A stretch of 38,176 nt of DNA, from positions 1-38,176 of the forward strand of contig JAFZPV010000042.1 of assembly GCA_017552535.1 (NCBI GenBank), given 5' to 3'. The first letter of the stretch is position 1, and each line of letters starts with the position of its first letter. Below are positions 1 to 8,564 of the stretch, one piece after another. The translations under genes and the position numbers were made by a program. The DNA comes from Clostridia bacterium. Its GTDB lineage: Bacteria; Bacillota; Clostridia; Christensenellales; Aristaeellaceae. Below the pieces are notes generated by a model. That model saw nothing but the letters and a program-made list of their open reading frames with translations, did not search any database and had not been told where the DNA came from.

Positions 1-674
1 GGAGGCACGTTCACCACCGCGCCTTCCAGCATTTTGAGCAGCGCCTGCTGCACGCCCTCGCCGGACACGTCGCGGGTGATGGAGCGGTTCTCGCTCTTGC
101 GGGCGATCTTGTCGATCTCGTCGATGTAGATTATGCCCTTTTCCGCCCGCGCCACGTCGTAATCCGCGTTCTGGATAAGGCGCAGCAGCACGTTTTCCAC
201 GTCCTCGCCCACGTAGCCCGCCTCGGTGATGGAGGTGGCGTCGCCGATGGCGAAGGGCACGTTGAGCACCTTGGCCAGGGTCTGGGCGAGATAGGTCTTG
301 CCGCAGCCGGTGGGGCCGAGCATCACGATGTTGCTCTTCTGCAGCTCCACATCGTTTTTCTTGCCCTTGTAGTTGATGCGCTTATAGTGGTTGTATACGG
401 CAACGCTCAGGGCCTTTTTGGCCTGGTCCTGCCCCACCACGTACTGGTCCAGCACTTCCTTGATCTCAGCGGGCGTCTTCACGTCGATCTCGCTGTGGGA
501 AGACGGACGGGAGGAGGGGTTGGGCGCGATCACGTCGTCGCTCATGATCTCCTGGCACAGAAACACGCACTCGTCGCAGATATACGCGTTCCCGCCGGGA
601 CCGGAGATCAATCGGCGCACGGACGAGCCGGGCTTGCCGCAAAATGAACATCTGGGTTCCTTGTTTGTCGCCAT
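1..674 (-). CDS. clpX: ClpX, ATPase subunit of Clp protease (5' part only)
   Basis: AAA+ unfoldase that recognises substrates and feeds them to ClpP in the cytoplasm. The gene starts at 674 and runs off the left edge after 224 complete codons, so the C-terminal half is missing. Visible features are the N-terminal C4 zinc-binding domain (C9, C12, C33, C36), the Walker A motif GPTGCGKT (about 120-127) and the Walker B motif IIYIDEID (about 181-188). The Walker A has Cys where Ser is usual in the family. An AGGAG-type ribosome site lies just before the ATG. It follows clpP by 16 bases and must be co-transcribed with tig and clpP. Identity is certain from the zinc domain plus the AAA+ core. Confidence 0.97.
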   Translation of the reverse strand, partial: MATNKEPRCSFCGKPGSSVRRLISGPGGNAYICDECVFLCQEIMSDDVIAPNPSSRPSSHSEIDVKTPAEIKEVLDQYVVGQDQAKKALSVAVYNHYKRINYKGKKNDVELQKSNIVMLGPTGCGKTYLAQTLAKVLNVPFAIGDATSITEAGYVGEDVENVLLRLIQNADYDVARAEKGIIYIDEIDKIARKSENRSITRDVSGEGVQQALLKMLEGAVVNVP

Positions 675-690
675 GTATCCGTGCTCCTGT

Positions 691-1281
691 TTATCGTCTG
701 GGCGGAATGATGCCGTCGATCAGGCCGTATTCGAGGGCCTGCTGCGCGGTCATAAAATTGTCGCGCTCGGTATCGGCCTCGATGCGGGCCAGCTCGTTGC
801 CGGTGTTTTTGGCCAGTTCCTCATTCATGCGCTGCTTGATGCGCCTGATGTGCTCGGCGTGGATCAGGATATCCGTGGCCTGGCCTTCGGTGCCGCCGAG
901 GGGCTGATGGATCATGATCTCGGAGTTGGGCAGTGCCTTGCGCTTGCCTTTGGCGCCCGCCGCCAGCAAGAATGCCCCCATGGAAGCCGCCATGCCGATG
1001 CACAGGGTGGAGACCTCGCACTTGAGATACTTCATCGTGTCGTAGATCGCCATGCCCGCGCTGATGGAACCGCCCGGAGAGTTGATGTAGAGCATGATGT
1101 CCTTGTCGGGATCTTCCATTTCCAGAAACAGCATCTGCGCGACCACGGTATTGGCAACACCGTCGTCGATGGGGCCGCCCAGAAAGATGATCCTGTCCTT
1201 GAGCAGGCGCGAATAGATGTCGTAGGCGCGCTCGCCCATTTCGCTCTTTTCGATCACAGTGGGAACGAGATAGTTTTTCAT
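691..1281 (-). CDS. clpP: ClpP, ATP-dependent Clp protease proteolytic subunit
   Basis: Serine protease that forms the tetradecameric chamber of ClpXP. The 196-residue length is normal for the family. The catalytic triad is visible: S100 in [10 protein letters not shown]125 in MIHQPLGG, and D174 in TERDNFM. The oligomer/active-site segment YINSPGG is at about 65-71. The start is ATG at 1281 preceded by GGAGG. It sits between tig and clpX in the usual Bacillota order, with a 68-base gap to tig that holds two hairpins and a 16-base gap to clpX. Nothing is odd in the protein. Confidence 0.98.
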   Translation of the reverse strand: MKNYLVPTVIEKSEMGERAYDIYSRLLKDRIIFLGGPIDDGVANTVVAQMLFLEMEDPDKDIMLYINSPGGSISAGMAIYDTMKYLKCEVSTLCIGMAASMGAFLLAAGAKGKRKALPNSEIMIHQPLGGTEGQATDILIHAEHIRRIKQRMNEELAKNTGNELARIEADTERDNFMTAQQALEYGLIDGIIPPRR

Positions 1282-1289
1282 GGTTCCTC

Positions 1290-1323
1290 CGTTGTTTGAA
1301 CAACGGCGCGGTCATGCCGCGCC
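1290..1323 (-). promoter_or_regulatory. Two adjacent hairpins in the tig-clpP gap
   Basis: A GC stem of 7 bp (1305-1311 with 1317-1323, loop of 5) lies next to a 7-bp stem (1290-1296 with 1299-1305, loop of 2). In the minus-strand mRNA the second hairpin ends directly against the GGAGG ribosome site of clpP. No T-run follows the first, so it is not a standard terminator. It could tune processing or translation between tig and clpP. The structures are visible; the role is inference. Confidence 0.45.
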
Positions 1324-1349
1324 GCGTAAGTCACCGTGCTGTGGGATGG

Positions 1350-2645
1350 TTATTCCGCTTTCTCCTCGGGCTTGGCGTTGTCTTTGAGGAAGGAAACGAC
1401 CTTCTGCATCACGGTCATGTTTTTGAAGTAGTTCAGGCTGCTTTCGCTCATCTGGGCCTTGTAGTCCTCCAGGGACTTTTTGCGCTCCTCGGCCACTTTG
1501 GCGATCTCGGCGTCCACTTCTTCGTCGGTGGCTTCGATGTTCTCCGCCTTCCGGATGGCTTCCAGCACCAGCTGGCCCTTCACGCGGGACACCGCCTGCT
1601 CCCTGTACATCTCGCGCATCTGCTCCACGGTCTGGCCGGTGTACATGCAGTAGTCCTCGATCTTCAGGCCCTGATAGCGCAGGCGCATCTCCATGTCGCG
1701 CATCATGTCGTCGATCTCACCGTTGATCATCGCATCGGGGATGTCCACTTCGCAGCACTCCACGGCCTTTTCGATCACGTCGTTTTCAAAGGCGTTGTCC
1801 GCTTTGGTCTGGGCGTCCTTTTCGAGCTTGGCGCGCACGTCGGCCTTGTACTCGTCCAGGGTGTCGAAGCTCATGTCGTTGGCAAAGTCCTCGTCCAGGG
1901 CGGGAAGCTCTTTCTCCTTGATGGAGTTGACCTTCACCTTGAACACCACGGGATGGCCGGCCAGAGATTTTTCATGGTAATCCTCGGGGAAGGTGACGTT
2001 CACGTCCACTTCGCTGCCCACCTCGGCGCCGATCAGCTGATCTTCGAAGCCGGGAATGAACTGGCCGCTGCCCAGCACCAGGTTGTGGCCCTGCGCAGTG
2101 CCGCCCTCGAACTGCACGTCTCCGTCGAAGCCGGCGTAGTCGATATTGACTTCGTCGTCCAGCTTGGCGGGACGGTCGGTGATGTCGATGAAGCGGGCGT
2201 TGCGCTCGCGGGCGCGCTCGATCTCGGCGTTCACGTCGTCGTCGGTCACTTCGCTCACTTCGCGGGTGGCCTGGATGTTTTTATAGTCGCCCAGCGTCAC
2301 GTCGGGGCGCACGAAGACTTCCACGGAGAACTTCAGTTCCTTGCCGGCTTCCATCTGCTCCACGTCCAGCTCGGGACGGTCCACGGGCTCCAGCTCGTTT
2401 TCCTTCACGGCAGCCTGGTACAGGTCCGGGAACAGGTCGTCCAGCGCGTCCTCGTAGAACACGCCCTTGCCGTAGTGCATCTCGATCACGTGGCGGGGCG
2501 CCTTGCCGCGGCGGAATCCGGGTATATTGATGCGGGAAACGTTCTTTTTATAGGCCTTCGCCACGGCGGCGTCGAACTCTTCGGCGCTGACCGTGAAGGA
2601 AAGCTTGGCTTTGTTGCTTGAAAGCTTCTCGTAAGTGCAGCTCAT
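1350..2645 (-). CDS. tig: Trigger factor, ribosome-bound chaperone/prolyl isomerase
   Basis: Chaperone that docks at the ribosome exit tunnel and holds nascent chains. At 431 residues it is full length. The N-terminal ribosome-docking signature GFRRGKAPR is at 43-51. The FKBP-type PPIase domain spans about 153-245, containing GSGQFIPGFEDQLIG. The rest is the helical substrate-cradle domain with a highly charged acidic tail. The start at 2645 has an AAGGAG ribosome site 7 bases upstream and a well-placed promoter. It is the first gene of the tig-clpP-clpX operon, a common Bacillota arrangement that links folding of new chains with degradation. Confidence 0.98.
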   Translation of the reverse strand: MSCTYEKLSSNKAKLSFTVSAEEFDAAVAKAYKKNVSRINIPGFRRGKAPRHVIEMHYGKGVFYEDALDDLFPDLYQAAVKENELEPVDRPELDVEQMEAGKELKFSVEVFVRPDVTLGDYKNIQATREVSEVTDDDVNAEIERARERNARFIDITDRPAKLDDEVNIDYAGFDGDVQFEGGTAQGHNLVLGSGQFIPGFEDQLIGAEVGSEVDVNVTFPEDYHEKSLAGHPVVFKVKVNSIKEKELPALDEDFANDMSFDTLDEYKADVRAKLEKDAQTKADNAFENDVIEKAVECCEVDIPDAMINGEIDDMMRDMEMRLRYQGLKIEDYCMYTGQTVEQMREMYREQAVSRVKGQLVLEAIRKAENIEATDEEVDAEIAKVAEERKKSLEDYKAQMSESSLNYFKNMTVMQKVVSFLKDNAKPEEKAE

Positions 2646-2681
2646 GGGTATTCTCCTTTATCGCTTTTTACCGTACCCTAT

Positions 2682-2690
2682 ATTATATCA
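2682..2690 (-). promoter_or_regulatory. Extended -10 promoter of tig-clpP-clpX
   Basis: On the minus strand the sequence reads TGATATAAT, a perfect extended -10 (TGnTATAAT), about 37 bases upstream of the tig start. The -35 region is weak. Transcription should start near 2675. The same nine bases recur before the ROK kinase at 11941-11949. Confidence 0.7.
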
Positions 2691-2775
2691 CACCGAATGC
2701 CCCGTTAGATTATTTATGCGTAAAAGCTCGCGCTCAATATATGTTATTTTTTGGAGGGACCGCATATCAGCCTAT

Positions 2776-2909
2776 CGCCGGAAATGAAATGGGATTTCAT
2801 TTCCGGCGGTAAGGGTTTGCTGCGCTCCCGATGAAAATCGCTCCTCGGGCCGGCAAAGCCGGCCCTGCGGATTGAAATTGGAGGGGCGCCGCCCCTCCAA
2901 ACTACCCGG
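2776..2909 (-). repeat. Mosaic palindromic element, copy 1 (inverted relative to copies 2 and 3)
   Basis: Non-coding DNA between tig and fucU. Read on the minus strand, its core closely matches 27912-28000 and 38007-38100. It contains three palindromes: a 15-bp perfect stem with a 3-base loop (2776-2790 with 2794-2808), an 8-bp stem with loop AAA (2847-2854 with 2858-2865), and GGAGGGGCG with its complement (2880-2888 with 2890-2898). The conserved single-strand link reads AATTTCAATCCGCAGG on the minus strand. No ORF or transposase is present. It lies just 3' of fucU, so it could also end or protect that mRNA. Confidence 0.8.
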
Positions 2910-2942
2910 TGGATCCTTCTGCCAAAGCCCCGGAGTAACCCT

Positions 2943-3368
2943 TTACTTTACCACGCCCTTTTTGAGGATGATGTTGGCGTACAGGGCGCTTTCGCCCGTG
3001 GCCACCACGGCGTAGCATTTCTTTGCCCGCTCATAGAAAGCGAAGCGCTCGATGTTCTCGATCTTTTTATCGCCTTCGCGCCGGGCGATCACTTCCTTGT
3101 ATTCGTCCCAGATCACCGGCACCACGTTGTCGCCGGGCACCACTTCCATCAGCGCCACCGGCGCTTCCACGTAGGTGTCCAGCGGGAACAGGGCCAGGAT
3201 CGCGTCCAGCACTTCTGTCACGCCGTGGCCGTCCAGACGCACCAGGCGCTGGGCGATGGACGCGGCGGGAAAGTTGCCGTCGCCGATGCAGATCTCGTCT
3301 CCGTGGCCCATTTCCATCAGGATCTTGATCAGTTCCGGACTGATGACTGGGGATATACCTTTCAGCAT
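2943..3368 (-). CDS. fucU: L-fucose mutarotase (RbsD/FucU family)
   Basis: Interconverts the alpha and beta anomers of L-fucose so that it can enter the fucose pathway. The 141-residue length fits FucU. It opens with MLKGISPVISPELIKIL and has the active-site segment GHGDEICIGDGNFP (H22, D30), then RFAFYERAKK and the typical C-terminal NIILKKGV. These match FucU more closely than ribose-type RbsD. The start at 3368 has an AGGAGG site. It lies 15 bases after the P-type-ATPase-like gene and ends the long minus-strand operon. No other fucose gene is in the window, so the local partner pathway is unseen. Confidence 0.9.
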   Translation of the reverse strand: MLKGISPVISPELIKILMEMGHGDEICIGDGNFPAASIAQRLVRLDGHGVTEVLDAILALFPLDTYVEAPVALMEVVPGDNVVPVIWDEYKEVIARREGDKKIENIERFAFYERAKKCYAVVATGESALYANIILKKGVVK

Positions 3369-3383
3369 AACGTACCTCCTATT

Positions 3384-5240
3384 TCAGCGCGCGGCTGATT
3401 TGCCGCGTTTTTCCCATTTTACGCCCCTGAGCATCAAAAGGTTCACCGCCAGCATGACGGGAGACGCTACGAGCGGGGCCAGGCTGTAGCCCAGGCGGGC
3501 ATGCACGAGACCCGCCGCCAGCGGAAGGCATACAGCTTCGTAAGCCGCCAGACACCAGAGGCGCTTCTTTGCACGCCTGACGGCGGCGCGGGCGAAGCTC
3601 ACCGCAAAGGGGATGCTTTCGACAGCTGCGCCCACGGGCGCGTCTGACCGGCCGGATACGTCCGCCGTGAGCGTTTTGCTTTCCATGGGGCCAGCCCGGT
3701 CGGCGCGGACGTAGAGATAATCTTCTTTTCCAGCCGCCAGCAGGCGCTTTGTCACGTCCGCATCCTGGTCGTAGGTCACGCTGTCCGCGCCGGCGCGCAG
3801 GGCCAGCTCTTCGCTGACCGGTGTCTTTTCTCCGGACGCCATCATAACGGTGAGCCCCATTTCCTTCAGGGCGGAAACGGCGTTTTTCGCGCCCGGCTTC
3901 AGGGCGTCCCTTAAGGCGATGATCCCCTTTACGCGCCCCGCCGTAGCCACGAACAAAGCCGTGCAGCCGTCCCGCGCCAGCTCGGCAGGTTTGTCTTCCC
4001 AGGCCGCCATATCCAGCGCGTTTTTGAGCATGAAACCGTAATCGCCCGCCAGCACCCGCGTTTCGCCGGCCAGGGCGCGCACGTTCGCGCCTTCCCCTTC
4101 CCGGTCCACCAGGGGATCCAGCGGGATATCCATAAAGGCCGCCCGGGCCAGGACCGCCCGCGAAACGGGGTCTTCCCCGCCCTGAAGCGCCGATGCCGCC
4201 AGGGAGAAAAGCATTCTCTCGGACGTGTCCGGCGTAAGCGCGCAGCCTTCCACGGTCTTGTTTCCGCCGTACAAAGCACCTTCCTGCTCCAGAACCGCGC
4301 TTTTGATGCCGGAAAGCATTTCCAGCGTGCGCATGGACTTGATATTTACGCCCTTTTTGTGCAGTTCCGCCAGAGCGCTGAGCAGCACCGCGGAAGCCGC
4401 ACGGCCGGGTATGCCGGGACAGGCGAGGGCCAGCACGCACACGGCGCAGCTCACCGCGAAGGCGGCGCTTTCGCCCTTCATCAGCCAGAACACCGCGCTT
4501 GCCGCGGCAAGCGCCAGCGCGGCCCACGCCAGGATGCGCCCCGCGCGGTACGCCCGCTTTACCAAAAGCGGAGGCTCTTCGTCCGCCTTCGACCGGTCCG
4601 GCGTCTGAAGGATGGCCGCCAGCTTTTTTCTCTGGCGCCTTTCCAGGTCCCGGCCAAGGGTCATCACCACCGGCAGAAGCGCAGCACAGTCAAAAAACAG
4701 GCTCATGCGCAATTCTTCGCCCCGGCTCATCCGGGCCGCGCCCGCGATGAGGGAAGGCACGCTGTACACCGCCGCGCACAGGCTGGCCAGGATCGCAAAC
4801 GCATAGGTATCCGGCGCGTTCCGGCGGGAAAACAGGTTTTTGGGGCGGAAGTATTCCGCGCACAGCGCCCACACAGCCAGCGTGAGAAGCATCTGCGTGA
4901 TGCCCGCGCTGACGGGATATGAAAACGTCCTGGGCAGGGGCAGGCCCCACAGCGCGCCCAGCGTGAGATACACGCCCGCAAGGGCCAGCAGCCACCTGAC
5001 GGGCGCACGAAAGTCAAAGCCGGGCATACTGTCTTCTGCGGGCAGGACGCTGATCCCTTCCCGCAAAAGCGCTTCACCCAATACGCCGGCCTCCGGCCCG
5101 CCTTCACGGCACGATGCGTGCAGAAGGCCGCCCCGCAGGCGCGCGCCAAGCACGCCGGGCTGCTTTTTAAGAAGCTTCACGGCGCGCTTTTCGTCCTCAG
5201 GGGAAACGTCCGGCGGAAAGGTGAAGGCAAAACGCTTCAT
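3384..5240 (-). CDS. P-type-ATPase-like membrane protein lacking catalytic motifs (pseudoenzyme)
   Basis: An intact 618-residue protein with the layout of a heavy-metal (P1B) ATPase: HMA-like fold at about 1-68 without CxxC, paired membrane helices at about 82-190, a helix pair at about 232-295, a P/N-domain-like region at 300-540, and C-terminal helices to 605. Key motifs are altered or absent. The membrane CPC/CPH reads CPG (274-276). The phosphorylation loop DKTGT reads EQEGA (318-322), with no Asp. The TGES actuator domain appears deleted between about 205 and 232. SxHP reads GGEDP, and GDGxND reads VSGRSDAP (528-535). Pumping by the known mechanism is therefore unlikely. The start at 5240 overlaps the preceding stop as ATGA; longer upstream ORF sequence was rejected. 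Function unknown; regulatory or structural roles are possible. Confidence 0.8.
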   Translation of the reverse strand: MKRFAFTFPPDVSPEDEKRAVKLLKKQPGVLGARLRGGLLHASCREGGPEAGVLGEALLREGISVLPAEDSMPGFDFRAPVRWLLALAGVYLTLGALWGLPLPRTFSYPVSAGITQMLLTLAVWALCAEYFRPKNLFSRRNAPDTYAFAILASLCAAVYSVPSLIAGAARMSRGEELRMSLFFDCAALLPVVMTLGRDLERRQRKKLAAILQTPDRSKADEEPPLLVKRAYRAGRILAWAALALAAASAVFWLMKGESAAFAVSCAVCVLALACPGIPGRAASAVLLSALAELHKKGVNIKSMRTLEMLSGIKSAVLEQEGALYGGNKTVEGCALTPDTSERMLFSLAASALQGGEDPVSRAVLARAAFMDIPLDPLVDREGEGANVRALAGETRVLAGDYGFMLKNALDMAAWEDKPAELARDGCTALFVATAGRVKGIIALRDALKPGAKNAVSALKEMGLTVMMASGEKTPVSEELALRAGADSVTYDQDADVTKRLLAAGKEDYLYVRADRAGPMESKTLTADVSGRSDAPVGAAVESIPFAVSFARAAVRRAKKRLWCLAAYEAVCLPLAAGLVHARLGYSLAPLVASPVMLAVNLLMLRGVKWEKRGKSAAR

Positions 5241-6382
5241 GCCGATTTTTCGCCGCCCCGGGCGAGGATCACGGGCACGGTCATTTCTTCTTCGGTGAGG
5301 CCGGCGTGCTGGCCGATCAGGCTGGGCACCTTGCCTTCCATCGTATCGTAGCGGATGAACCGGCTGCCGGTGGCGCAGGCCAGGTAATCGCCCATAAAGT
5401 CCTCCGTGCGGGGATGGGGCGTGCCCCGGCCCAGCAGGTGGTTTTTCAGGGCATCCTCCCGGCTGATCAGCAAAAAGTCCTCCCCGCACACCGCCTGGAA
5501 TTCGCGCTCGAACTGGGCGCGGCGCCAGGGCTTTACGAACATGGCCGACGCGCGCGGCTCCACACAGGGCGGCATCCACAGGCATTCGTCAAGGCTCCTG
5601 ATCTCGTTTACGATCACCGGCTCCACCGCGTCCACCAGGCCGTGGTCGGCGGTGGCGATCAAAAGGGCGTCATCAGGCAGTCTGGATGCGAACAGGCTCA
5701 GCTCCCGGTCTATGCGCTCAAAGTGCGCCTTCGTTTCCGGCGCGTTCACGCCCGCCAGGTGCATGGTGTGGTCCGGTTCACCGGTGTACATGCATATCAG
5801 TTTCGGGCCTTCCTCCCGGCACAGCGAAAGCGCGCAGGTGAGCATGTCGCCGAACTCCCGTATCGTATGGGTCTGACAGCAGCCGTTGGTGGCGTAACTC
5901 ACGAAGGGAAAGATCATATGGGTCTTTGCGCCCTCGGGGCTGCCCAGCGCCGGGGGCAGCGGCATCAGCTTCGGCGCGGGCGAGCCGCCGGGAAACCGGT
6001 CTCCCAGATGGCTCTCCATGCCGCTGAACACGTCCAGCTGCCGGGCGCAGCTTTTGAAATACAGGCTCCAGCCCAGCCAGCCGTGCTCCAGCGGCGAAAG
6101 CCCCGTCCATATGGAGGTGGTGGCGGCGGTGGTGGTGGAAGGATACACGGCGCTGACCGCCGCCCGGTCGTGGGTGCGCAGAAACGAGGTTTCGGGCAGA
6201 TGGCGCTTAAGCAGGTATTCGCCCATGCCGTCGCACAGCACGATCACGATCTTGCTGATCCCGCCTTCTGCGAGCTTTTCGTCGATCTCCCTGAGCGTCG
6301 GGTAGGCGCAGGAGCCGCCGAAATACCTGACCGCGCTGGACGTGAGCGACAGGGAGCTGCGGTCATAATCGGGAAATATCAT
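5237..6382 (-). CDS. Alkaline phosphatase superfamily phosphodiesterase/nucleotide pyrophosphatase
   Basis: Probably a two-metal phosphodiesterase or phosphatase. The 381-residue protein keeps a full set of superfamily metal ligands: D51 (CDGMG), a Thr nucleophile in YPSTTTAATTS (about 83-85), D204 and H208 (GEPDHTMH), D246 and H247 (ADHGL), and H359 (GQHAGL). No signal peptide or membrane helix is seen, so it is likely cytoplasmic. ATG at 6382 was chosen because GGAGAGG lies about 10 bases upstream; a TTG nine bases earlier sits too near that site. It starts one base after the gltX stop, and its own stop overlaps the next start. Substrate unknown. Confidence 0.85.
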   Translation of the reverse strand: MIFPDYDRSSLSLTSSAVRYFGGSCAYPTLREIDEKLAEGGISKIVIVLCDGMGEYLLKRHLPETSFLRTHDRAAVSAVYPSTTTAATTSIWTGLSPLEHGWLGWSLYFKSCARQLDVFSGMESHLGDRFPGGSPAPKLMPLPPALGSPEGAKTHMIFPFVSYATNGCCQTHTIREFGDMLTCALSLCREEGPKLICMYTGEPDHTMHLAGVNAPETKAHFERIDRELSLFASRLPDDALLIATADHGLVDAVEPVIVNEIRSLDECLWMPPCVEPRASAMFVKPWRRAQFEREFQAVCGEDFLLISREDALKNHLLGRGTPHPRTEDFMGDYLACATGSRFIRYDTMEGKVPSLIGQHAGLTEEEMTVPVILARGGEKSA

Positions 6383-6383
6383 T

Positions 6384-7886
6384 TTAACCAAGCCTCTCCA
6401 TGGATGTTTTGAGGCGCGAAAGCGTCTCGTCTTTACCCAGCAGGTACATGATCTCGAAGGCGCCGCCGGGCGTGTTCATCTGTCCGGACACGGCGATGCG
6501 CAGCGGCCAGAGCATCTGGCCGTTCTTCATGCCGCGGCCGGCGATGAAATCAAGCACCGTATCGTGCAGGTTTTCTTCGCTCCAGTCGCCGATGCCCTCC
6601 AGCACGGGCAGAACGCTGTTTAAGGCGTCCCGGGCGCTTTCCACGGTGCTCTTCTGCTTTTTGTTCACGTAGAAATCGTTCGGAAAATCAGGCATCTTCG
6701 CAAGGAACGCCACCATCTCCGGCAGCTGGCCGAAGAACTCGGTGCGGCCCTGCAAAAGCTCGCACAGGCGGCCCAGGTCGAAGCCCTCCGGCAGGACCTT
6801 TTCCAGCCAGGGCCCGGCGTATTCCCGGTACTTCTCCGGCGTCAGGCGGCGGATGTACTCAGCGTTGAACCAGTTGAGCTTCTGCATATCGAAGATGGAG
6901 GGAGACTTGCTGAGGCCCTCCAGGTCGAACAGCTTTTCCAGCTCGTCCAGGGTAAAGAACTCCTCTTCGCCCTTGGGGCTCCAGCCCAGAAGCACCATGT
7001 AGTTGATGACCGCCTCCACCAGGTAGCCCCTGGACAGAAGGTCTTCAAACGTCGGGTCTCCCTTGCGCTTGGAGAGCTTGCGCACGATCTCCACGGGCTG
7101 GCCGTCCTCGCCTGTAACCGGCTGGCCGTTTTCGTCCTTCTGCACGTCGCGGGTCATCACAGGAGTCAGGTGGATGTATACCGGCGGCTCCCAGCCGAAG
7201 GCCTCGTACATGAGGTTGTACTTAGGGGCGCTGGACAGGTATTCGTTGCCGCGCATCACGTGGGTGATGCCCATGGTGTGGTCGTCGATGACGTTGGCGA
7301 AATTGTAGGTGGGCAGGCCGTCCGCCTTGATGAGCACGTTGTCGTCCAGGGTGGAGCAGTCCACCTCCACATGGCCGTAGATCACGTCGTCAAAGCCCGC
7401 CTTGCCCTCCGTGGGCACGTTCTGCCTGATCACGTAGGGCTCGCCCGCATCGAGCTTTTTCTGGATCTCTTCTTTGGAAAGCCCCAGGCAGTGCTTGTCG
7501 TACTTGAAGGTCTCGCCTTTGGCCTCCGCTTCGGCGCGGCACCGGTCCAGGCGCTCCCTGGAGCAGAAGCAGTAGTAGGCTTTTCCCTTTTCGATGAGCT
7601 GTTTGGCGTAGGGCAGGTACATATCCTTCCTCTCGCTCTGCACGTAGGGGCCGTATTCTCCGCCCACGTCGGGACCTTCGTCGTGGGAAAGCCCCGCGAT
7701 CTTCAGGGACTGGTAGATCGCGTCCACCGCGCCGGCGACTTCCCTTTCCTGATCGGTATCCTCTATTCTCAAAATGAATGTGCCGCCGTTTTTGCGCGCC
7801 CAAAGATAGGTATACAGCGCGGTGCGCAGGTTGCCCAGGTGCATATAGCCCGTGGGACTGGGGGCGAAGCGGGTACGAATTTTCAT
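6384..7886 (-). CDS. gltX: Glutamyl-tRNA synthetase
   Basis: Class I aminoacyl-tRNA synthetase that charges tRNA-Glu, in the cytoplasm. The 500 residues show the HIGH-type motif as HLGN (16-19) and the KMSKS-type loop as KLSKR (270-274). A Cys cluster C106, C108, C133 resembles the zinc site of some GluRS proteins, though the fourth ligand is not obvious. A short insertion rich in DENGQPV precedes the KLSKR loop. The anticodon-binding helical domain fills the last third. The start at 7886 has AGAGGTG upstream. It is embedded in the long minus-strand operon, 50 bases after the TerB-like gene and directly before the phosphodiesterase gene. Confidence 0.97.
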   Translation of the reverse strand: MKIRTRFAPSPTGYMHLGNLRTALYTYLWARKNGGTFILRIEDTDQEREVAGAVDAIYQSLKIAGLSHDEGPDVGGEYGPYVQSERKDMYLPYAKQLIEKGKAYYCFCSRERLDRCRAEAEAKGETFKYDKHCLGLSKEEIQKKLDAGEPYVIRQNVPTEGKAGFDDVIYGHVEVDCSTLDDNVLIKADGLPTYNFANVIDDHTMGITHVMRGNEYLSSAPKYNLMYEAFGWEPPVYIHLTPVMTRDVQKDENGQPVTGEDGQPVEIVRKLSKRKGDPTFEDLLSRGYLVEAVINYMVLLGWSPKGEEEFFTLDELEKLFDLEGLSKSPSIFDMQKLNWFNAEYIRRLTPEKYREYAGPWLEKVLPEGFDLGRLCELLQGRTEFFGQLPEMVAFLAKMPDFPNDFYVNKKQKSTVESARDALNSVLPVLEGIGDWSEENLHDTVLDFIAGRGMKNGQMLWPLRIAVSGQMNTPGGAFEIMYLLGKDETLSRLKTSMERLG

Positions 7887-7936
7887 ATAAAAGCACCTCT
7901 GATCCGTTAGTTTTGAGTCATAGTAGCATATCGGGG

Positions 7937-8542
7937 TTAAGATATCGTGAAGGGCGGCGCGTCCGCGTTTGGGTTTTCCTTATAGTATCTCCATCTTTCG
8001 CCCAGCAGCTCCGCAACGCTTTTTGCGTAAGCCAGATGCAGGCTGTCAGGATCGTATTCGTCCGCGCTCGTCAGAAGCGCGGCCAGGCGGGAGATCATCT
8101 TTTCCAGCATGCCCAGCTCGTCCCGGTCCGAGTCGATAAAATCTCCCACAGCCAGGGGACGGACGAAGGCGTCGCACACGTTTTCCCTGAGCAGCCGGTC
8201 GATATGCTCCATCAGCTGGCCGGCGCTGTCTTTATCCATTCTGCTGAAGTCGTTCCAGCTTAAGTTGATGCGGTTGCCCGTACGCGCCCGCAGGTACGAC
8301 AGGATGTCCGCGCGCTGGGAGATGCGGGCGATGAATTCCTTCTCCGCCGGGTCCACGCGGCCGTTGGACAGGGCGATGTGCATCAGTATCGCCTGCAGGA
8401 TCAGGTCGAATTCCCCCAGCATGGTCTTCGTGTCCCATACGATGTCCGCGCGGGCGCGCACGTATTCTCCCATGGAGGAGATCAGCACGGCGGCTTCGTT
8501 GTATATCCCTGAGGCCTTGTCCAGCCTTTCCTGAACGGTCAT
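7937..8542 (-). CDS. Helical cytoplasmic protein, possibly TerB-like
   Basis: A 201-residue, mostly helical, soluble protein with no signal peptide. The stretch [19 protein letters not shown] (about 51-69) resembles the acidic helix-loop-helix start of TerB/DjlA-type domains, which often bind metal or sense stress. The rest is not recognised. The start at 8542 is supported by AAAGGAG. It lies 22 bases after the secreted beta-lactamase-fold gene and 50 before gltX, so it is in the same operon. The TerB assignment rests on one segment only; a general hypothetical label would also be fair. Confidence 0.6.
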   Translation of the reverse strand: MTVQERLDKASGIYNEAAVLISSMGEYVRARADIVWDTKTMLGEFDLILQAILMHIALSNGRVDPAEKEFIARISQRADILSYLRARTGNRINLSWNDFSRMDKDSAGQLMEHIDRLLRENVCDAFVRPLAVGDFIDSDRDELGMLEKMISRLAALLTSADEYDPDSLHLAYAKSVAELLGERWRYYKENPNADAPPFTIS

Positions 8543-8564
8543 GCGGCCTGCTCCTTTCGCGGGG

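Noticed and set aside
1296-2621. 441-codon open frame on the plus strand opposite tig
   Set aside because: Antisense shadow of trigger factor, with a His/Val/Leu-rich composition and no known motif.
5241-5585. Longer N-terminus for the P-type-ATPase-like protein
   Set aside because: The extension overlaps the phosphodiesterase gene and is low-complexity; the ATGA overlap at 5237-5240 gives a natural start.
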